Source of the DNA: Burkholderia sp052045245 | GTDB lineage: Bacteria > Pseudomonadota > Gammaproteobacteria > Burkholderiales > Burkholderiaceae | DNA: 64,000 nucleotides | NCBI RefSeq assembly: GCF_052045245.1 | Contig: NZ_JBQEON010000015.1 | Coordinates: 1 to 64,000, forward strand | Reading direction: 5' to 3' | In this document: positions 8,284 through 16,947 of the stretch, one piece after another | How the letters are laid out: each line of letters begins with the position of its first letter | Position numbering within the stretch: the first letter of the stretch is position 1 | The notes under the pieces: generated by a model | Told to the model about the DNA's origin: nothing | The model's database searches: none | Seen by the model: the letters and a program-made list of their open reading frames with translations, nothing else | Program-made: the position numbers and the translations under genes

Positions 8284-9189
8284 TCATTCAGCGAGGTCGT
8301 GCGGCCGATGCTCGGGCCACAGGGCCCCGGCGACGAACAATCCCGCGACGAGGAAGGGCGCACCGATCGTGAACAGGATCGCCGTGAGCCCCCACCTGTC
8401 CCAGAACTGGTCGATGACCGCGCGTTCGGGGGTGACGGGGTCGTACAGCACGTTGACGATCTCGCCTTCGTACAGCCCGGGATGCGATGAAGCCGAGCCT
8501 TGCGCGAACGTGATCGGGCGGCCGCTGTCTGTCGTGAATGCGACGATCGCCGAATAGCGCGGCGTGCGGGTGCGCGGCGAGTGCGCGTTTTCGGCGATCT
8601 CGACGACATGGCCGGTCGAGTGCGCGTAATGCCGGGCGATCTGCCACTGGCGCAGCCCGGCCGCGCCGGCGCCGGCGAGGAAGCCGGTGCCGATCGCGAT
8701 CGGGATCAGCACCATCGCGATATTCAAGCGGCGCCGGGTTGTCTTGCCGGCGGCCGGTGCGGAATGCGTGCCGACTGGCTGGCTGCGGCGCTCGTTTGCG
8801 ACCAGCAGGCCGCCGATCGCAAGTGACGCGACCGCGAGCAATGCCGGCACCGCGACGGGAAGCCAGCGTTGCGCGAAATCGTCGATCAGTGCGGGACGGC
8901 CCGGAAGGTCCGGGTCGACGAGGACATCGACGCTTTCGCCGATGTCGTATGCCGGAACCATCGACGCGGTATTGCCGGCGACTTCGCGGCGCCGGCCATC
9001 GTTCGCGAGGTAGGCGACGATCGGGCGGTAAGCGTGCATCGCGTCGCTGTCCTGCACGATGCGCACGACCGTGCCCGGCGCGCGAACCAGATGCCCGGCC
9101 GTGCCGGTCGCGGTGAAGGTGAGCACGGTGGCGACCACGAGCAGCGCAACGCCGAGCGTGAATGCGACGAGCGCGTCCCTACGCAGCAT
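8284..9189 (-). CDS. DUF3592 domain membrane protein, duplicated domain
   Basis: 301 aa protein of unknown function. Two similar halves are visible, each with a hydrophobic helix, a beta-rich extracytoplasmic stretch (AYRPIVAYLANDGR, then TPRYSAIVAFTTDSGR), an RPALIDDF / RAVIDQFW element, and a second hydrophobic helix. This gives four membrane spans and two DUF3592 copies. The ATG at 9189 is preferred over an upstream in-frame ATG (9333) because the membrane segment begins right after it. It has no operon partner and sits between the phn island and tRNA-Lys. Confidence 0.75.
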   Translation of the reverse strand: MLRRDALVAFTLGVALLVVATVLTFTATGTAGHLVRAPGTVVRIVQDSDAMHAYRPIVAYLANDGRRREVAGNTASMVPAYDIGESVDVLVDPDLPGRPALIDDFAQRWLPVAVPALLAVASLAIGGLLVANERRSQPVGTHSAPAAGKTTRRRLNIAMVLIPIAIGTGFLAGAGAAGLRQWQIARHYAHSTGHVVEIAENAHSPRTRTPRYSAIVAFTTDSGRPITFAQGSASSHPGLYEGEIVNVLYDPVTPERAVIDQFWDRWGLTAILFTIGAPFLVAGLFVAGALWPEHRPHDLAE

Positions 9190-9479
9190 GACCGGATCCG
9201 CTGGGCGCGTCGTGCGATGGGTTCGGGTGCGATCGGGTGGATGGCGCGACTCGACGTGCGCGCCGATATCGGCGTGACCATGCCCTCTGAATGGTCGCGT
9301 CTCGCTCACATGATTCCATGTCTGACGTCCCATGCTCTCTCAGTGTCGGCGGCGATTCGGCGATCGCCGTGCCGGTTGTGTGATATTTGTCGGACGATTC
9401 TAGCGGAAAGCGCATCGACGAGGCATCAATGTGATGGCCTGTCGCGAGAGGGGGAGAAGCCGGGCGGCGCCGGAAAAGG
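9190..9479. other. gene-poor interval upstream of the DUF3592 gene
   Basis: It must hold the promoter of the DUF3592 gene. I see no RNA gene or convincing short gene. The in-frame extension of the DUF3592 frame here lacks protein-like composition. Confidence 0.4.
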
Positions 9480-9513
9480 AAAAAGGCCGGTCAGCTTGCG
9501 CTGACCGGCCTTT
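9480..9513 (-). terminator. intrinsic terminator of tRNA-Lys
   Basis: An 11-bp perfect stem (GGCCGGTCAGC at 9485-9495 with 9500-9510) and a 4-nt loop are followed on the minus strand by five T. It lies eight bases past the tRNA CCA end. A weaker T-run on the plus strand makes it possibly bidirectional. Confidence 0.85.
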
Positions 9514-9521
9514 GGAATTCC

Positions 9522-9597
9522 TGGTGGGGCGTGAGTGACTCGAACACTCGACCTACGGATTAAGAGTCCGCTGCTCTACCAACTGAGCTAACGCCCC
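9522..9597 (-). tRNA. tRNA-Lys (CTT)
   Basis: A 76-nt cloverleaf with encoded CCA. Acceptor GGGGCGT pairs with ACGCCCC, the D stem is GCTC/GAGC, and the anticodon stem GCGGA/TCCGT carries one G-T pair. The loop CTCTTAA has anticodon CTT (AAG at 9562-9564 on plus). The T arm is GAGTG-TTCGAGT-CACTC. All arms fit without insertions. It reads AAG lysine codons, the major lysine codon in this GC-rich genome. Confidence 0.97.
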
Positions 9598-9610
9598 CAA
9601 CAGAAGAAAG

Positions 9611-9639
9611 ATTATGCATGGGTATTTCGACCTTGGCAA
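9611..9639 (-). promoter_or_regulatory. sigma70-type promoter of tRNA-Lys
   Basis: Minus strand TTGCCA (9639-9634), 17 nt, CATAAT (9616-9611). Each box matches 5 of 6 consensus bases. The -10 box ends 13 nt before the tRNA 5' end, a normal distance for a tRNA leader. Confidence 0.7.
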
Positions 9640-9786
9640 GCCTTTTCTCGAAATTTCCTCAAAATATTTCGTCTCGACAACGGCGGCTGTCGGCGCGGTA
9701 ACGAGCGATCGCAGTTGGCCCGCTCCCGGTATGATGACGTCCACCTGTTGCGCGACGGTCGCGCAACGCTCTCAGGGCATTCGAAG

Positions 9787-10191
9787 ATGGACGAAAACGC
9801 AGTCCGCGAATTGCTGGATCGCCTGCTGGCCCCGTGGGTCCGCTCGCTCGGTCTGGTCCCCGTATCGATCGGCGATGACAGCGTCACGATGCGCCTGCCG
9901 TTTTCCGGCGAATTCCGTCACTCGGGCGGCGTCATCTGCGGCCAGGTGTTCACGGCTGCCGCCGACACCGCGATGGTGATCGCGATCTCGGCCGCGCTCG
10001 GCGAGTTCCGGCCGATGACGACCGTGTCGCTGAACACGAACTTCATGCGCCCGGTGCGCAAAGGCGACGTGCTCGTCACCGCGCGCGTGCTGCGGATGGG
10101 CCGCAACCTGGTGTTCGGCGAAGTCGAGCTGTTCGACGAGGACGGCAAGATGGCCGTGCACGCGACGTCGACCTACGCGCTCGTCAGCTGA
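9787..10191 (+). CDS. PaaI-family thioesterase (hotdog fold)
   Basis: 134 aa, the normal length for a single hotdog domain. It probably hydrolyses an acyl-CoA, but the substrate cannot be read from sequence. The family block FSGEFRHSGGVICGQVFTAAADT contains the His-Ser-Gly-Gly stretch and the long hotdog helix. The second half shows TTVSLNTNFMRPVRKGD, typical of PaaI/YbgC relatives. The ATG at 9787 starts at the first conserved helix. An earlier in-frame start at 9715 would add 24 unlikely residues. The next gene begins 8 nt after the stop, so the two are probably cotranscribed. Confidence 0.8.
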   Translation: MDENAVRELLDRLLAPWVRSLGLVPVSIGDDSVTMRLPFSGEFRHSGGVICGQVFTAAADTAMVIAISAALGEFRPMTTVSLNTNFMRPVRKGDVLVTARVLRMGRNLVFGEVELFDEDGKMAVHATSTYALVS

Positions 10192-10199
10192 GCGGCGCG

Positions 10200-11066
10200 A
10201 TGTTCGACCAGATCGTGTTCGCGGGCGGCGGCAATCGCTGCTGGTGGCAGGCCGGCTTTTGGGACGTCGCGCGGCCGGCGCTCGAGTTGCGTCCGCGCGT
10301 GATCGCGGGCATCTCGGCCGGCGCGGCGACCGCCTGCATGCTGTATACGCGCGATGCCGCATGGGTGATGCGCTATTACGAGGAGGCGCTGCGCCACAAC
10401 CGCAAGAACGCGTACTGGGGCAACCTGTTCGGGCGTGAGCCCGTGTTTCCGCATTACCGGATCTACCGTCAGGCGCTGCTCGACATCTACGGCGAGCCGT
10501 TTCGGCAACTCGCCGACGCACCGGAGATCCGCATCGGCCTGTCGCACGTGCCGCGCTGGCTCGGCGCGCGCAGCGCGGTCGCCGCGGGCCTCATCGCGTA
10601 CAACATCGAAAAGTACCTGCGCAAGACGCTGCATCCGACGCTCGGGCGCACGCTCGGCTTCCGGCCCGAGTTCGTGCGCGCGCAGTCCTGCACGAGTGTG
10701 GACGCACTCGCCGACCTGATCCTGCAGTCGTCGTGCACGCCGCCGTTTACGCCGGTGCTGCGCCGCGACGGCCGGCCGGTGCTCGACGGCGGAATGGTCG
10801 ACAACGTGCCGGTCGGTGCGCTCGACGCGTCGCCGGGCGACGTGCTGGTGCTCGTCACGCGGCGGTATCCGCGCCCGCAGATGTTCACGGTCGCGCACGG
10901 CGACCAGCGGCGGCTCTACGTGCAACCGTCGAGCAAGGTGCCGATTTCGAGCTGGGATTACACGAGCCCGTCGCAGATGCGGCATGCGTACGATCTCGGG
11001 CGGCGCGACGGCGAGCATTTCCTCACGCGCGTCGACGCGATGACAGGCAGTCGCGTGGCCGCCTGA
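10200..11066 (+). CDS. patatin-like phospholipase/acylhydrolase
   Basis: 288 aa serine hydrolase. All patatin signatures are present: glycine-rich oxyanion motif GGGNR (residues 9-13), nucleophile elbow GISAG with S39, and catalytic D196 in DGGMVDN. No signal peptide or transmembrane segment is visible, so it is probably cytoplasmic, like bacterial RssA relatives. It lies 8 nt after the thioesterase gene, which suggests a small acyl-ester/thioester hydrolase pair. The lipid substrate is unknown. The start is fixed by the GGG motif lying only nine residues in. Confidence 0.85.
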   Translation: MFDQIVFAGGGNRCWWQAGFWDVARPALELRPRVIAGISAGAATACMLYTRDAAWVMRYYEEALRHNRKNAYWGNLFGREPVFPHYRIYRQALLDIYGEPFRQLADAPEIRIGLSHVPRWLGARSAVAAGLIAYNIEKYLRKTLHPTLGRTLGFRPEFVRAQSCTSVDALADLILQSSCTPPFTPVLRRDGRPVLDGGMVDNVPVGALDASPGDVLVLVTRRYPRPQMFTVAHGDQRRLYVQPSSKVPISSWDYTSPSQMRHAYDLGRRDGEHFLTRVDAMTGSRVAA

Positions 11067-11126
11067 AGAAGGGAAGGCGGGAAGCCGGCAGCAGGGCCGT
11101 GCGGCGAGCGCGGCCCCGCCTATTCA

Positions 11127-12140
11127 TCAGCGCACGCGGCGCGGCGTCAGCGCTTCCGGATTGGCGACGCTCGACATGTCGCCGTCGTCGAACGCGAGGA
11201 TGTTCCGGAACGCGGCGCTGAAATAAAGCTCGTAGCTTTCGCGCTCGACGTAGCCGATGTGCGGCGTGCAGATCACGTTTTCCATCCGCAGCAGGCTGTA
11301 GCCCTGCAGGATCGGCTCGCTCTCGAATACGTCGATCACGACCATGCCCGGGCGGTTGTGCGACAGCGCGTTGACGAGCGCGTTTTCCTCGAGCAGCTCC
11401 GCGCGGCTCGTGTTGACGAGCAGCGACGTCGGCTTCATCCGCATCAGGTCTTCCTGCTTGACGATCCCGCGCGTGTCGTCGTGCATGCGCAGGTGCAGCG
11501 ACAGCACGTCGCTCTGCTCGAACAGCGCTTCGCGGCTCTCGGCGGCCGTGTAGCCGTCGGCGCGCGCGGCTTCGAGCGAGTGCTCGCGGCCCCAGATCAG
11601 CACGTTCATCCCGAACGCCTTGCCGTAGCCGGCGACCAGCCGGCCGATCTTCCCGTAGCCCCAGATGCCGAGCGTCTGGCCGCGCAGCACCTGGCCGAGG
11701 CCGAAGTTCGGCGGCAACGCCGACGTCTTCAGGCCCGACTGCTGCCACGCACCCTGCTTCAGGTTCGCGACGTATTGCGGAATGCGGCGCTGGGCGGCCA
11801 TCACGAGCGCCCAGGTCAACTCGGCCGGCGCGACCGGCGAACCCGTGCCTTCGAGCACCGCGATGCCGCGGTCGGTACAGGCTTCGAGGTCGATGTGGCT
11901 CGAGATGCGGCCGGTCTGGCTGATCATGCGCAGATTCGGCAGCTTGGCGAGCAGTTGCGACGAAATCGGCGTGCGCTCGCGAATCAGCACGAGCGCCTCG
12001 ACTTCCGCCAGACGGCTCGCGAGCTGGCCCAGGCCGCGCACCGTGTTGTTGAAGACCTTCACGTCGTGCTCGGCAAGCATCTCGAAGCAGTTCAGCTTGC
12101 GGACGGCGTCCTGGTAGTCGTCGAGGATGGCAATTTTCAT
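11127..12140 (-). CDS. D-2-hydroxyacid dehydrogenase family protein
   Basis: 337 aa NAD(P)-dependent oxidoreductase of the SerA/phosphoglycerate dehydrogenase superfamily. The Rossmann motif is GIWGYGKIG. The catalytic Arg is in VNTSRAELL, the Glu in VFESEP and the His in TPHIGY. The real start is MKIAILDDYQ at 12140. An in-frame extension further upstream has a frame-shadow composition. The substrate is unknown. A divergent LysR gene across a 426-nt gap is a plausible regulator of this enzyme. Confidence 0.82.
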   Translation of the reverse strand: MKIAILDDYQDAVRKLNCFEMLAEHDVKVFNNTVRGLGQLASRLAEVEALVLIRERTPISSQLLAKLPNLRMISQTGRISSHIDLEACTDRGIAVLEGTGSPVAPAELTWALVMAAQRRIPQYVANLKQGAWQQSGLKTSALPPNFGLGQVLRGQTLGIWGYGKIGRLVAGYGKAFGMNVLIWGREHSLEAARADGYTAAESREALFEQSDVLSLHLRMHDDTRGIVKQEDLMRMKPTSLLVNTSRAELLEENALVNALSHNRPGMVVIDVFESEPILQGYSLLRMENVICTPHIGYVERESYELYFSAAFRNILAFDDGDMSSVANPEALTPRRVR

Positions 12141-12566
12141 GGTCAGCGGGAGTCGCGCGTTGAAAGCGGCAGTGGCGGCGGCGCACGTCGCGCACCCGTC
12201 CCGCCCGGCCGGGGCCGACATGATGCTACGTCGGCGCCCGCCGTGGGGTCTTTTTAACAGGTTGTTACGCTCCGCCGCAATCGGCGGCGGCCTGATCCCG
12301 GGCGCCTTCCGCGTGGTGCGGCGGGGTGCGCTGCTGTGTCGCATCAAATACGTCCTTCCTGATTCGGACGTATACCGGACGAGGTTCACCCAATTGTTGC
12401 TTCAATCAGAATAATTGGATCATCCGTTCGCAATAGGTGAGGATTTTTGACTATTTTTATCGCTATCCGGCACCTTGTTGAGCAACTCTGCATCATTTCC
12501 GCTGTCGTAGGAGAATTACGCATTTGCATCATCTTTTTGAAGTTGTAACAGCGGCAGGAGTCGTTT
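12141..12566. promoter_or_regulatory. divergent regulatory interval, dehydrogenase / LysR
   Basis: The right half is markedly AT-rich. It holds an inverted repeat CCAATT (12390-12395) and AATTGG (12413-12418), 17 nt apart, of the general size of a LysR operator. The left half, near the dehydrogenase, is GC-rich with a TTTTTAAC tract. I see no gene or RNA. Promoter function is inferred from the divergent layout. Confidence 0.45.
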
Positions 12567-13616
12567 ATGGATCATTTGCAGTCGATGCGCGTGTTCGTCA
12601 AGGTTGCGGATCTCGGCAGTTTCGCGCGGGCCGCGAGTGCAATGGATATCTCCAACGCGGTCGCGACGCGTCACGTCGCCGATCTCGAAGGCCGGCTCGG
12701 CACGCGGTTGCTGAACCGCACCACGCGCAGCCTTTCGCTGACGGAGTCGGGCCAGGTCTATCTGGAGCGGGCGCGCCAGATTCTCGATGAGCTCGAGGAT
12801 GTCGAACAGATGGTCGTCGCGCGCAATCACGAGCCGGTCGGCACGTTGCGCATCGTCGCGCCGGTCGTGTTCGGCCTGCACAACCTCGCCCCCGTCCTGC
12901 AGTCGTACACGGAGAATTTCCCGAAAGTGGTGCCGGATCTGACGCTGGTCGACCGCCAGGTCGATCTCGTCGAGGAAGGTTTCGACGTCGGCATCGTCGT
13001 CACGCGCCAGATGCGCAGCGCGAGCATCGTCACGCGTCGGCTGACCACCGGCTGCATGACCGTGTGCGCGACGCCGAGCTATCTGGAAAAGCACGGCGTG
13101 CCGACCCACCCGGAGCAGCTCGCCGAACACCCGGCGCTGAGCCTGCCGACCGAATACTGGGGCGACGAGCGCGTGTTCACGGGGCCGGACGGCGAAGTGC
13201 GCGTGCGCCCGACCAACCTGATCGTCGCGAACAACACCGCGATGCTGCGCCAGTTCGCGCTGCTCGGCATGGGCATCGCGATCCTGCCGAGCTACCTGAT
13301 CGGCAGCGATATCGCGCGCGGCGCGCTGGTGCGGCTGCTGCCGGATTTCCGGCTGCCGCAAGTCGAGATCAACATTGCGTATCCGAGCCGGCGCCATCTG
13401 CCCGCGAAGGTGCGCACGTTCATCGATCACCTCGTCGAGTATTTCAGCCACTCGACCGATGCGATGATGGGCGAGCAATGGGCCGCGCAGGGTGCGACGC
13501 CTGCTCCGATCGGTGTGGAGATGCGCGCCGAGCCGTCGGAGTCGACCGACCCGAACCTGCAGCCGCGCGTGGCGCGCTCGCCGCGCGCGCGCGTCGCGGT
13601 GCCGTCGCCGCTGTAA
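12567..13616 (+). CDS. LysR-family transcriptional regulator
   Basis: 349 aa. The N-terminal winged helix-turn-helix occupies roughly residues 1-60 (FVKVADLGSFARAASAMDIS, then RTTRSLSLTESG). A LysR substrate-binding domain follows (GTLRIVAPVVFG onwards), then a low-complexity Arg/Pro-rich tail of about 45 residues. AGGAG lies 6 nt before the ATG. It most resembles the AaeR/DmlR branch. Probable target: the divergent 2-hydroxyacid dehydrogenase and its own promoter. The effector is unknown. Confidence 0.88.
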   Translation: MDHLQSMRVFVKVADLGSFARAASAMDISNAVATRHVADLEGRLGTRLLNRTTRSLSLTESGQVYLERARQILDELEDVEQMVVARNHEPVGTLRIVAPVVFGLHNLAPVLQSYTENFPKVVPDLTLVDRQVDLVEEGFDVGIVVTRQMRSASIVTRRLTTGCMTVCATPSYLEKHGVPTHPEQLAEHPALSLPTEYWGDERVFTGPDGEVRVRPTNLIVANNTAMLRQFALLGMGIAILPSYLIGSDIARGALVRLLPDFRLPQVEINIAYPSRRHLPAKVRTFIDHLVEYFSHSTDAMMGEQWAAQGATPAPIGVEMRAEPSESTDPNLQPRVARSPRARVAVPSPL

Positions 13617-13654
13617 CGCCGCGGCGCTCGCGCACCGATTGCGCCGGCACCCAT

Positions 13655-13690
13655 AAAAAACGCGGATCGAGCGATCGATCCGCGTTTTTT
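13655..13690. terminator. bidirectional intrinsic terminator, LysR / topB
   Basis: A perfect 16-bp hairpin. AAAAAACGCGGATCGA (13655-13670) pairs with 13675-13690 across a GCGA loop, with A and T runs on the outer ends. It serves two convergent genes. Confidence 0.92.
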
Positions 13691-13741
13691 ATTGCCGTTG
13701 GCCGGCGTGCGACGCGCCGGGGAGGCCCCGGCGGCCGGCTG

Positions 13742-16339
13742 TCACGAACCCGTCTTGCGCGCCGTCGTCTTGCGGGCGGCGGTCTTGCGCGCCGGTGCCG
13801 GTTTCTCGTCGACGCCCTCCGTCACGGTTTCGGCATCCTTCGTCGCCGATTTTGCCGTCTTCTTCGCGGCAGCAGCCTTCGGTTCCTTCTTCTCGAACTC
13901 GAAACCGATCTTGCCGTCCGGCTGCTTCACGAGGAACGCCTTGAAGTTGCGGCCCGTACGCGACGATTTGAAGTTCGGCAGCAGATCCGTGCGGCCGTCG
14001 GCAAGCAGCTTGGCCATCTGCTCGCGCGTGATTTCCTGTTGCAGGATCACCTTGCCCGAACGGAAGTCGCAGGTCTTCGGATTCGCGACCGAGTGCTCGC
14101 ACACATAGCTCATCCCGTGCTCGAACACGCGGCCCTTGCACTTCGGGCACGCACCGACCGGTTCCTGCGCGGAGAAGTCGGGCGCTTCGCCTTCCTCGCC
14201 GCCCTGGTCCTGGCCGAAGTCGAACTCGAGCTTGTAGTTCTTCGTTTCGTCGTCGAACGAGAGCTTGAGGATCGCCGAGAACGGACGGCCCATCTTGCTG
14301 CGGAAACCGGACAACGGGCCGATGGTTTTCTCCCGCAGCAGTTCCTCGACTTCCGCGATCTCGAATTGCCGGCTGCCCGGAATCTTCGAGATCGAGAACT
14401 CGCACTTCGTGCACGCGAAGCGGCGGTAGTTTTCCTTCACCTGGCCGCCGCAGTTCGGGCACGGCGTCTCGAGCGTCGCGTAATCGCCGGGGATCGTGTC
14501 GGAATCGTATTCCTTCGCGCGCTTGACGATCTGCTGCGTCATGCGGGCGATTTCCTGCATGAACGCATCGCGCCCGAGGTTGCCGCGCTCCATCTGCGAC
14601 AGCTTGTATTCCCATTCGCCGGTGAGCTCGGGCGCGGTCAGTTCCTTCACGCCGAGCCCGCGCAACAGCGTCATCAGCTGGAATGCCTTCGCGGTCGGGA
14701 TCAGTTCGCGGCCTTCGCGCACGAGATACTTCTCGCCGAGCAGGCCTTCGATGATCGCCGCGCGCGTCGCCGGCGTGCCGAGGCCCTTCGCGGCCATCGC
14801 CTCGCGCAGCTCGTCGTCCTCGACGAGCTTGCCCGCGCCTTCCATCGCGGACAGCAGCGTGGCTTCCGAGTAGCGTGCGGGCGGTTTCGTCACGAGCGCG
14901 ACGGCGGCGATCTCGTCCGTCTTCACCTTCTCGTCCTTCTGCACCGGCACGAGGTTCGCGTCCGCGCCTTCGGCGTCGCGGCCGTACACCTGCAGCCAGC
15001 CCGGCTCGACCAGCACCTTGCCTTCGGTCTTGAAGTGATGGCCGGCGACCTCGGTGATCCGCGTCGTGACGCGGAATTCGGCGGCAGGGAAGAACACCGC
15101 GAGGAAGCGCTTCACGACCATGTCGTACAGCTTCTGCTCCGGCTCGGACAGCGACTTCGGCGCCTGCAGCGTCGGGATGATTGCAAAGTGGTCGCTGATT
15201 TTCGAGTTGTCGAAGATCCGCTTGTTCGGCTTCACCCAGCCCTTGTCGAGCACCTGCTTCGCGTGCGGCAGGTAGTTGTTGCTCTCCTTGAGCATCTCGA
15301 GCGTGGACTGCACGGTCGAGAGGTAGTCTTCCGGCAGCGCGCGCGCGTCGGTACGCGGGTACGTCAGCACCTTGTGCTTTTCATACAGCGCCTGCGCGAG
15401 ACCGAGCGTGTTCTTCGCGGAGAAGCCGAAGCGGCTGTTCGCCTCGCGCTGCAGGCTTGTCAGGTCGAACAGCAGCGGCGACAGCTGGGTCGACGGTTTC
15501 GATTCCTCGGACACCGTGCCGACCTGGTCGCGGCAAGCGGCGACGATGGTTTCGGCGGCGGGCAGGCTCCACAGGCGGGAGTCGCGCTTTTCCGGATCGA
15601 ATTCGTCCCGCTTGAATTTCGGGTCGTACCACTTGCCTTCGTAGAAGCCGCCGGCGCACGCGAACTCGGCCTTCACTTCCCAGTAGTCACGCGGGATGAA
15701 ACGGCGGATTTTCTCTTCACGTTCGACGACGATCGACAACGTTGGCGTCTGAACCCGGCCGACGGTCGTCAGGAAGAAGCCGCCGCCCTTGCTGTTGAAC
15801 GCGGTCATCGCGCGCGTGCCGTTGATCCCGACGAGCCAGTCGGCTTCCGAGCGGCAACGTGCGGCGTCGGCGAGCGGTTGCATGTCCGTGTCGCTGCGCA
15901 GGTTCGCGAAACCGTCGCGGATTGCCTGCGGCGTCATCGATTGCAGCCACAGGCGCTGGACCGGCTGCTTCGCCTTCGCGTGCTGCGCGATCAGGCGGAA
16001 AATCAGCTCGCCCTCGCGCCCCGCGTCACATGCGTTGATCAGGCGATCGACGTCCTTGCGCTTCATCAGCTTGGTAAGGACCTTCAGCCGCGATTCGCTT
16101 TTTGCGATCGGGTTCAGGTCGAAATGCGGGGGGATGACGGGCAGATGGGCGAAGCTCCATTTCCCGCGCTTGACCTCGTACTCTTCCGGGGCGGCGATTT
16201 CCAGCAGGTGGCCGACCGCGGACGACAGGACGAATTCGTCGCTCTCGTAGTATTCGTCATGCTTGGTAAAGCCGCCCAAAGCGCGCGCGATGTCGTTCGC
16301 GACAGAAGGCTTTTCCGCAATGATCAGTGCTTTGGACAT
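13742..16339 (-). CDS. topB: DNA topoisomerase III
   Basis: 865 aa type IA topoisomerase that passes single strands and resolves replication/recombination intermediates. The N-terminal Toprim opens MSKALIIAEKPSVANDIARA and continues to NACDAGREGE. The active-site tyrosine is Y327 in YPRTDAR. The C-terminal third carries cysteine pairs (CPNCGG, CTKC, CPKC), remnants of topoisomerase zinc fingers. The last 60 residues are Lys/Ala-rich and probably contact DNA. The ATG at 16339 gives the canonical N-terminus. Toprim and a single chain rule out gyrase. Length over 800 with the extra zinc region is usual for beta-proteobacterial TopB. Confidence 0.95.
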   Translation of the reverse strand: MSKALIIAEKPSVANDIARALGGFTKHDEYYESDEFVLSSAVGHLLEIAAPEEYEVKRGKWSFAHLPVIPPHFDLNPIAKSESRLKVLTKLMKRKDVDRLINACDAGREGELIFRLIAQHAKAKQPVQRLWLQSMTPQAIRDGFANLRSDTDMQPLADAARCRSEADWLVGINGTRAMTAFNSKGGGFFLTTVGRVQTPTLSIVVEREEKIRRFIPRDYWEVKAEFACAGGFYEGKWYDPKFKRDEFDPEKRDSRLWSLPAAETIVAACRDQVGTVSEESKPSTQLSPLLFDLTSLQREANSRFGFSAKNTLGLAQALYEKHKVLTYPRTDARALPEDYLSTVQSTLEMLKESNNYLPHAKQVLDKGWVKPNKRIFDNSKISDHFAIIPTLQAPKSLSEPEQKLYDMVVKRFLAVFFPAAEFRVTTRITEVAGHHFKTEGKVLVEPGWLQVYGRDAEGADANLVPVQKDEKVKTDEIAAVALVTKPPARYSEATLLSAMEGAGKLVEDDELREAMAAKGLGTPATRAAIIEGLLGEKYLVREGRELIPTAKAFQLMTLLRGLGVKELTAPELTGEWEYKLSQMERGNLGRDAFMQEIARMTQQIVKRAKEYDSDTIPGDYATLETPCPNCGGQVKENYRRFACTKCEFSISKIPGSRQFEIAEVEELLREKTIGPLSGFRSKMGRPFSAILKLSFDDETKNYKLEFDFGQDQGGEEGEAPDFSAQEPVGACPKCKGRVFEHGMSYVCEHSVANPKTCDFRSGKVILQQEITREQMAKLLADGRTDLLPNFKSSRTGRNFKAFLVKQPDGKIGFEFEKKEPKAAAAKKTAKSATKDAETVTEGVDEKPAPARKTAARKTTARKTGS

Positions 16340-16530
16340 GACAGGTGTGTGTTGGTAGACCGGGTTCGCCGGCGTGGGTCCCTTTTACGACGGCTTTATA
16401 GCACACGCTGCGGCGACGGCGGCGCGGCGTGTAAAAAGCGGCCCATCATAGAGGGGGGGCGCAACGGCGGCAAGCGCCCGGCGCGACGGCACGCGCCACG
16501 GCGCGAAAAGCCCGCCGGCCGGTGCGCGGA

Positions 16531-16911
16531 TTACGCCTCGACGTTCAGGATGTTGCGCAATTTCGGTGCGTGCGGCGAGCCCGGCACCGCGCTCAGGTCG
16601 GACAGCATCCGTTCGACGATGGCCGCGTGCGGCAGCACCGTGCCGAAGAAGCGGGCGGTGTTCGCATCCTCGATCAGGATCGTCGGGAAATTCTCGACGT
16701 CGAGGTCGTCGAGCCGATCCGCATGGGTTTCGATGTCGATCCACGCGAAGCAGGCATCGGGATGGGCGTCGGCGAGCTGGTCGAAGGCTGTCCGGTAGTC
16801 GCGGCAGGTGCCGCACCAGTCGGCGCACAGGCACGCGACCAGCAATGTGCCGGGATCGGCGAGGCGCTCGGCGATCCGATCGGCATCGGTGTCGAGATTC
16901 AGCGCGGGCAT
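16531..16911 (-). CDS. thioredoxin-like protein
   Basis: 126 aa single thioredoxin domain. The redox motif is WCGTC (about residues 32-36), not the classical WCGPC, preceded by LLVACLCAD. The cis-Pro is in NFPTILIEDA. No signal peptide is present, so it is cytoplasmic. It lies between topB and dprA on the same strand, 36 nt after dprA, so cotranscription with dprA is likely. Its partner protein is unknown. The changed dipeptide suggests a different redox potential from housekeeping thioredoxin. Confidence 0.8.
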   Translation of the reverse strand: MPALNLDTDADRIAERLADPGTLLVACLCADWCGTCRDYRTAFDQLADAHPDACFAWIDIETHADRLDDLDVENFPTILIEDANTARFFGTVLPHAAIVERMLSDLSAVPGSPHAPKLRNILNVEA

Positions 16912-16947
16912 GGAATTCCTTGGGTAGCGTCGGCGGCACGGCCGCTC

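Noticed and set aside
13064..16798. Very long open frame on the strand opposite topB
   Set aside because: It is an antisense shadow: high GC at third positions removes stop codons. The translation is Arg/Asp/His-rich repeats without any fold signature, while topB on the other strand is unmistakable.
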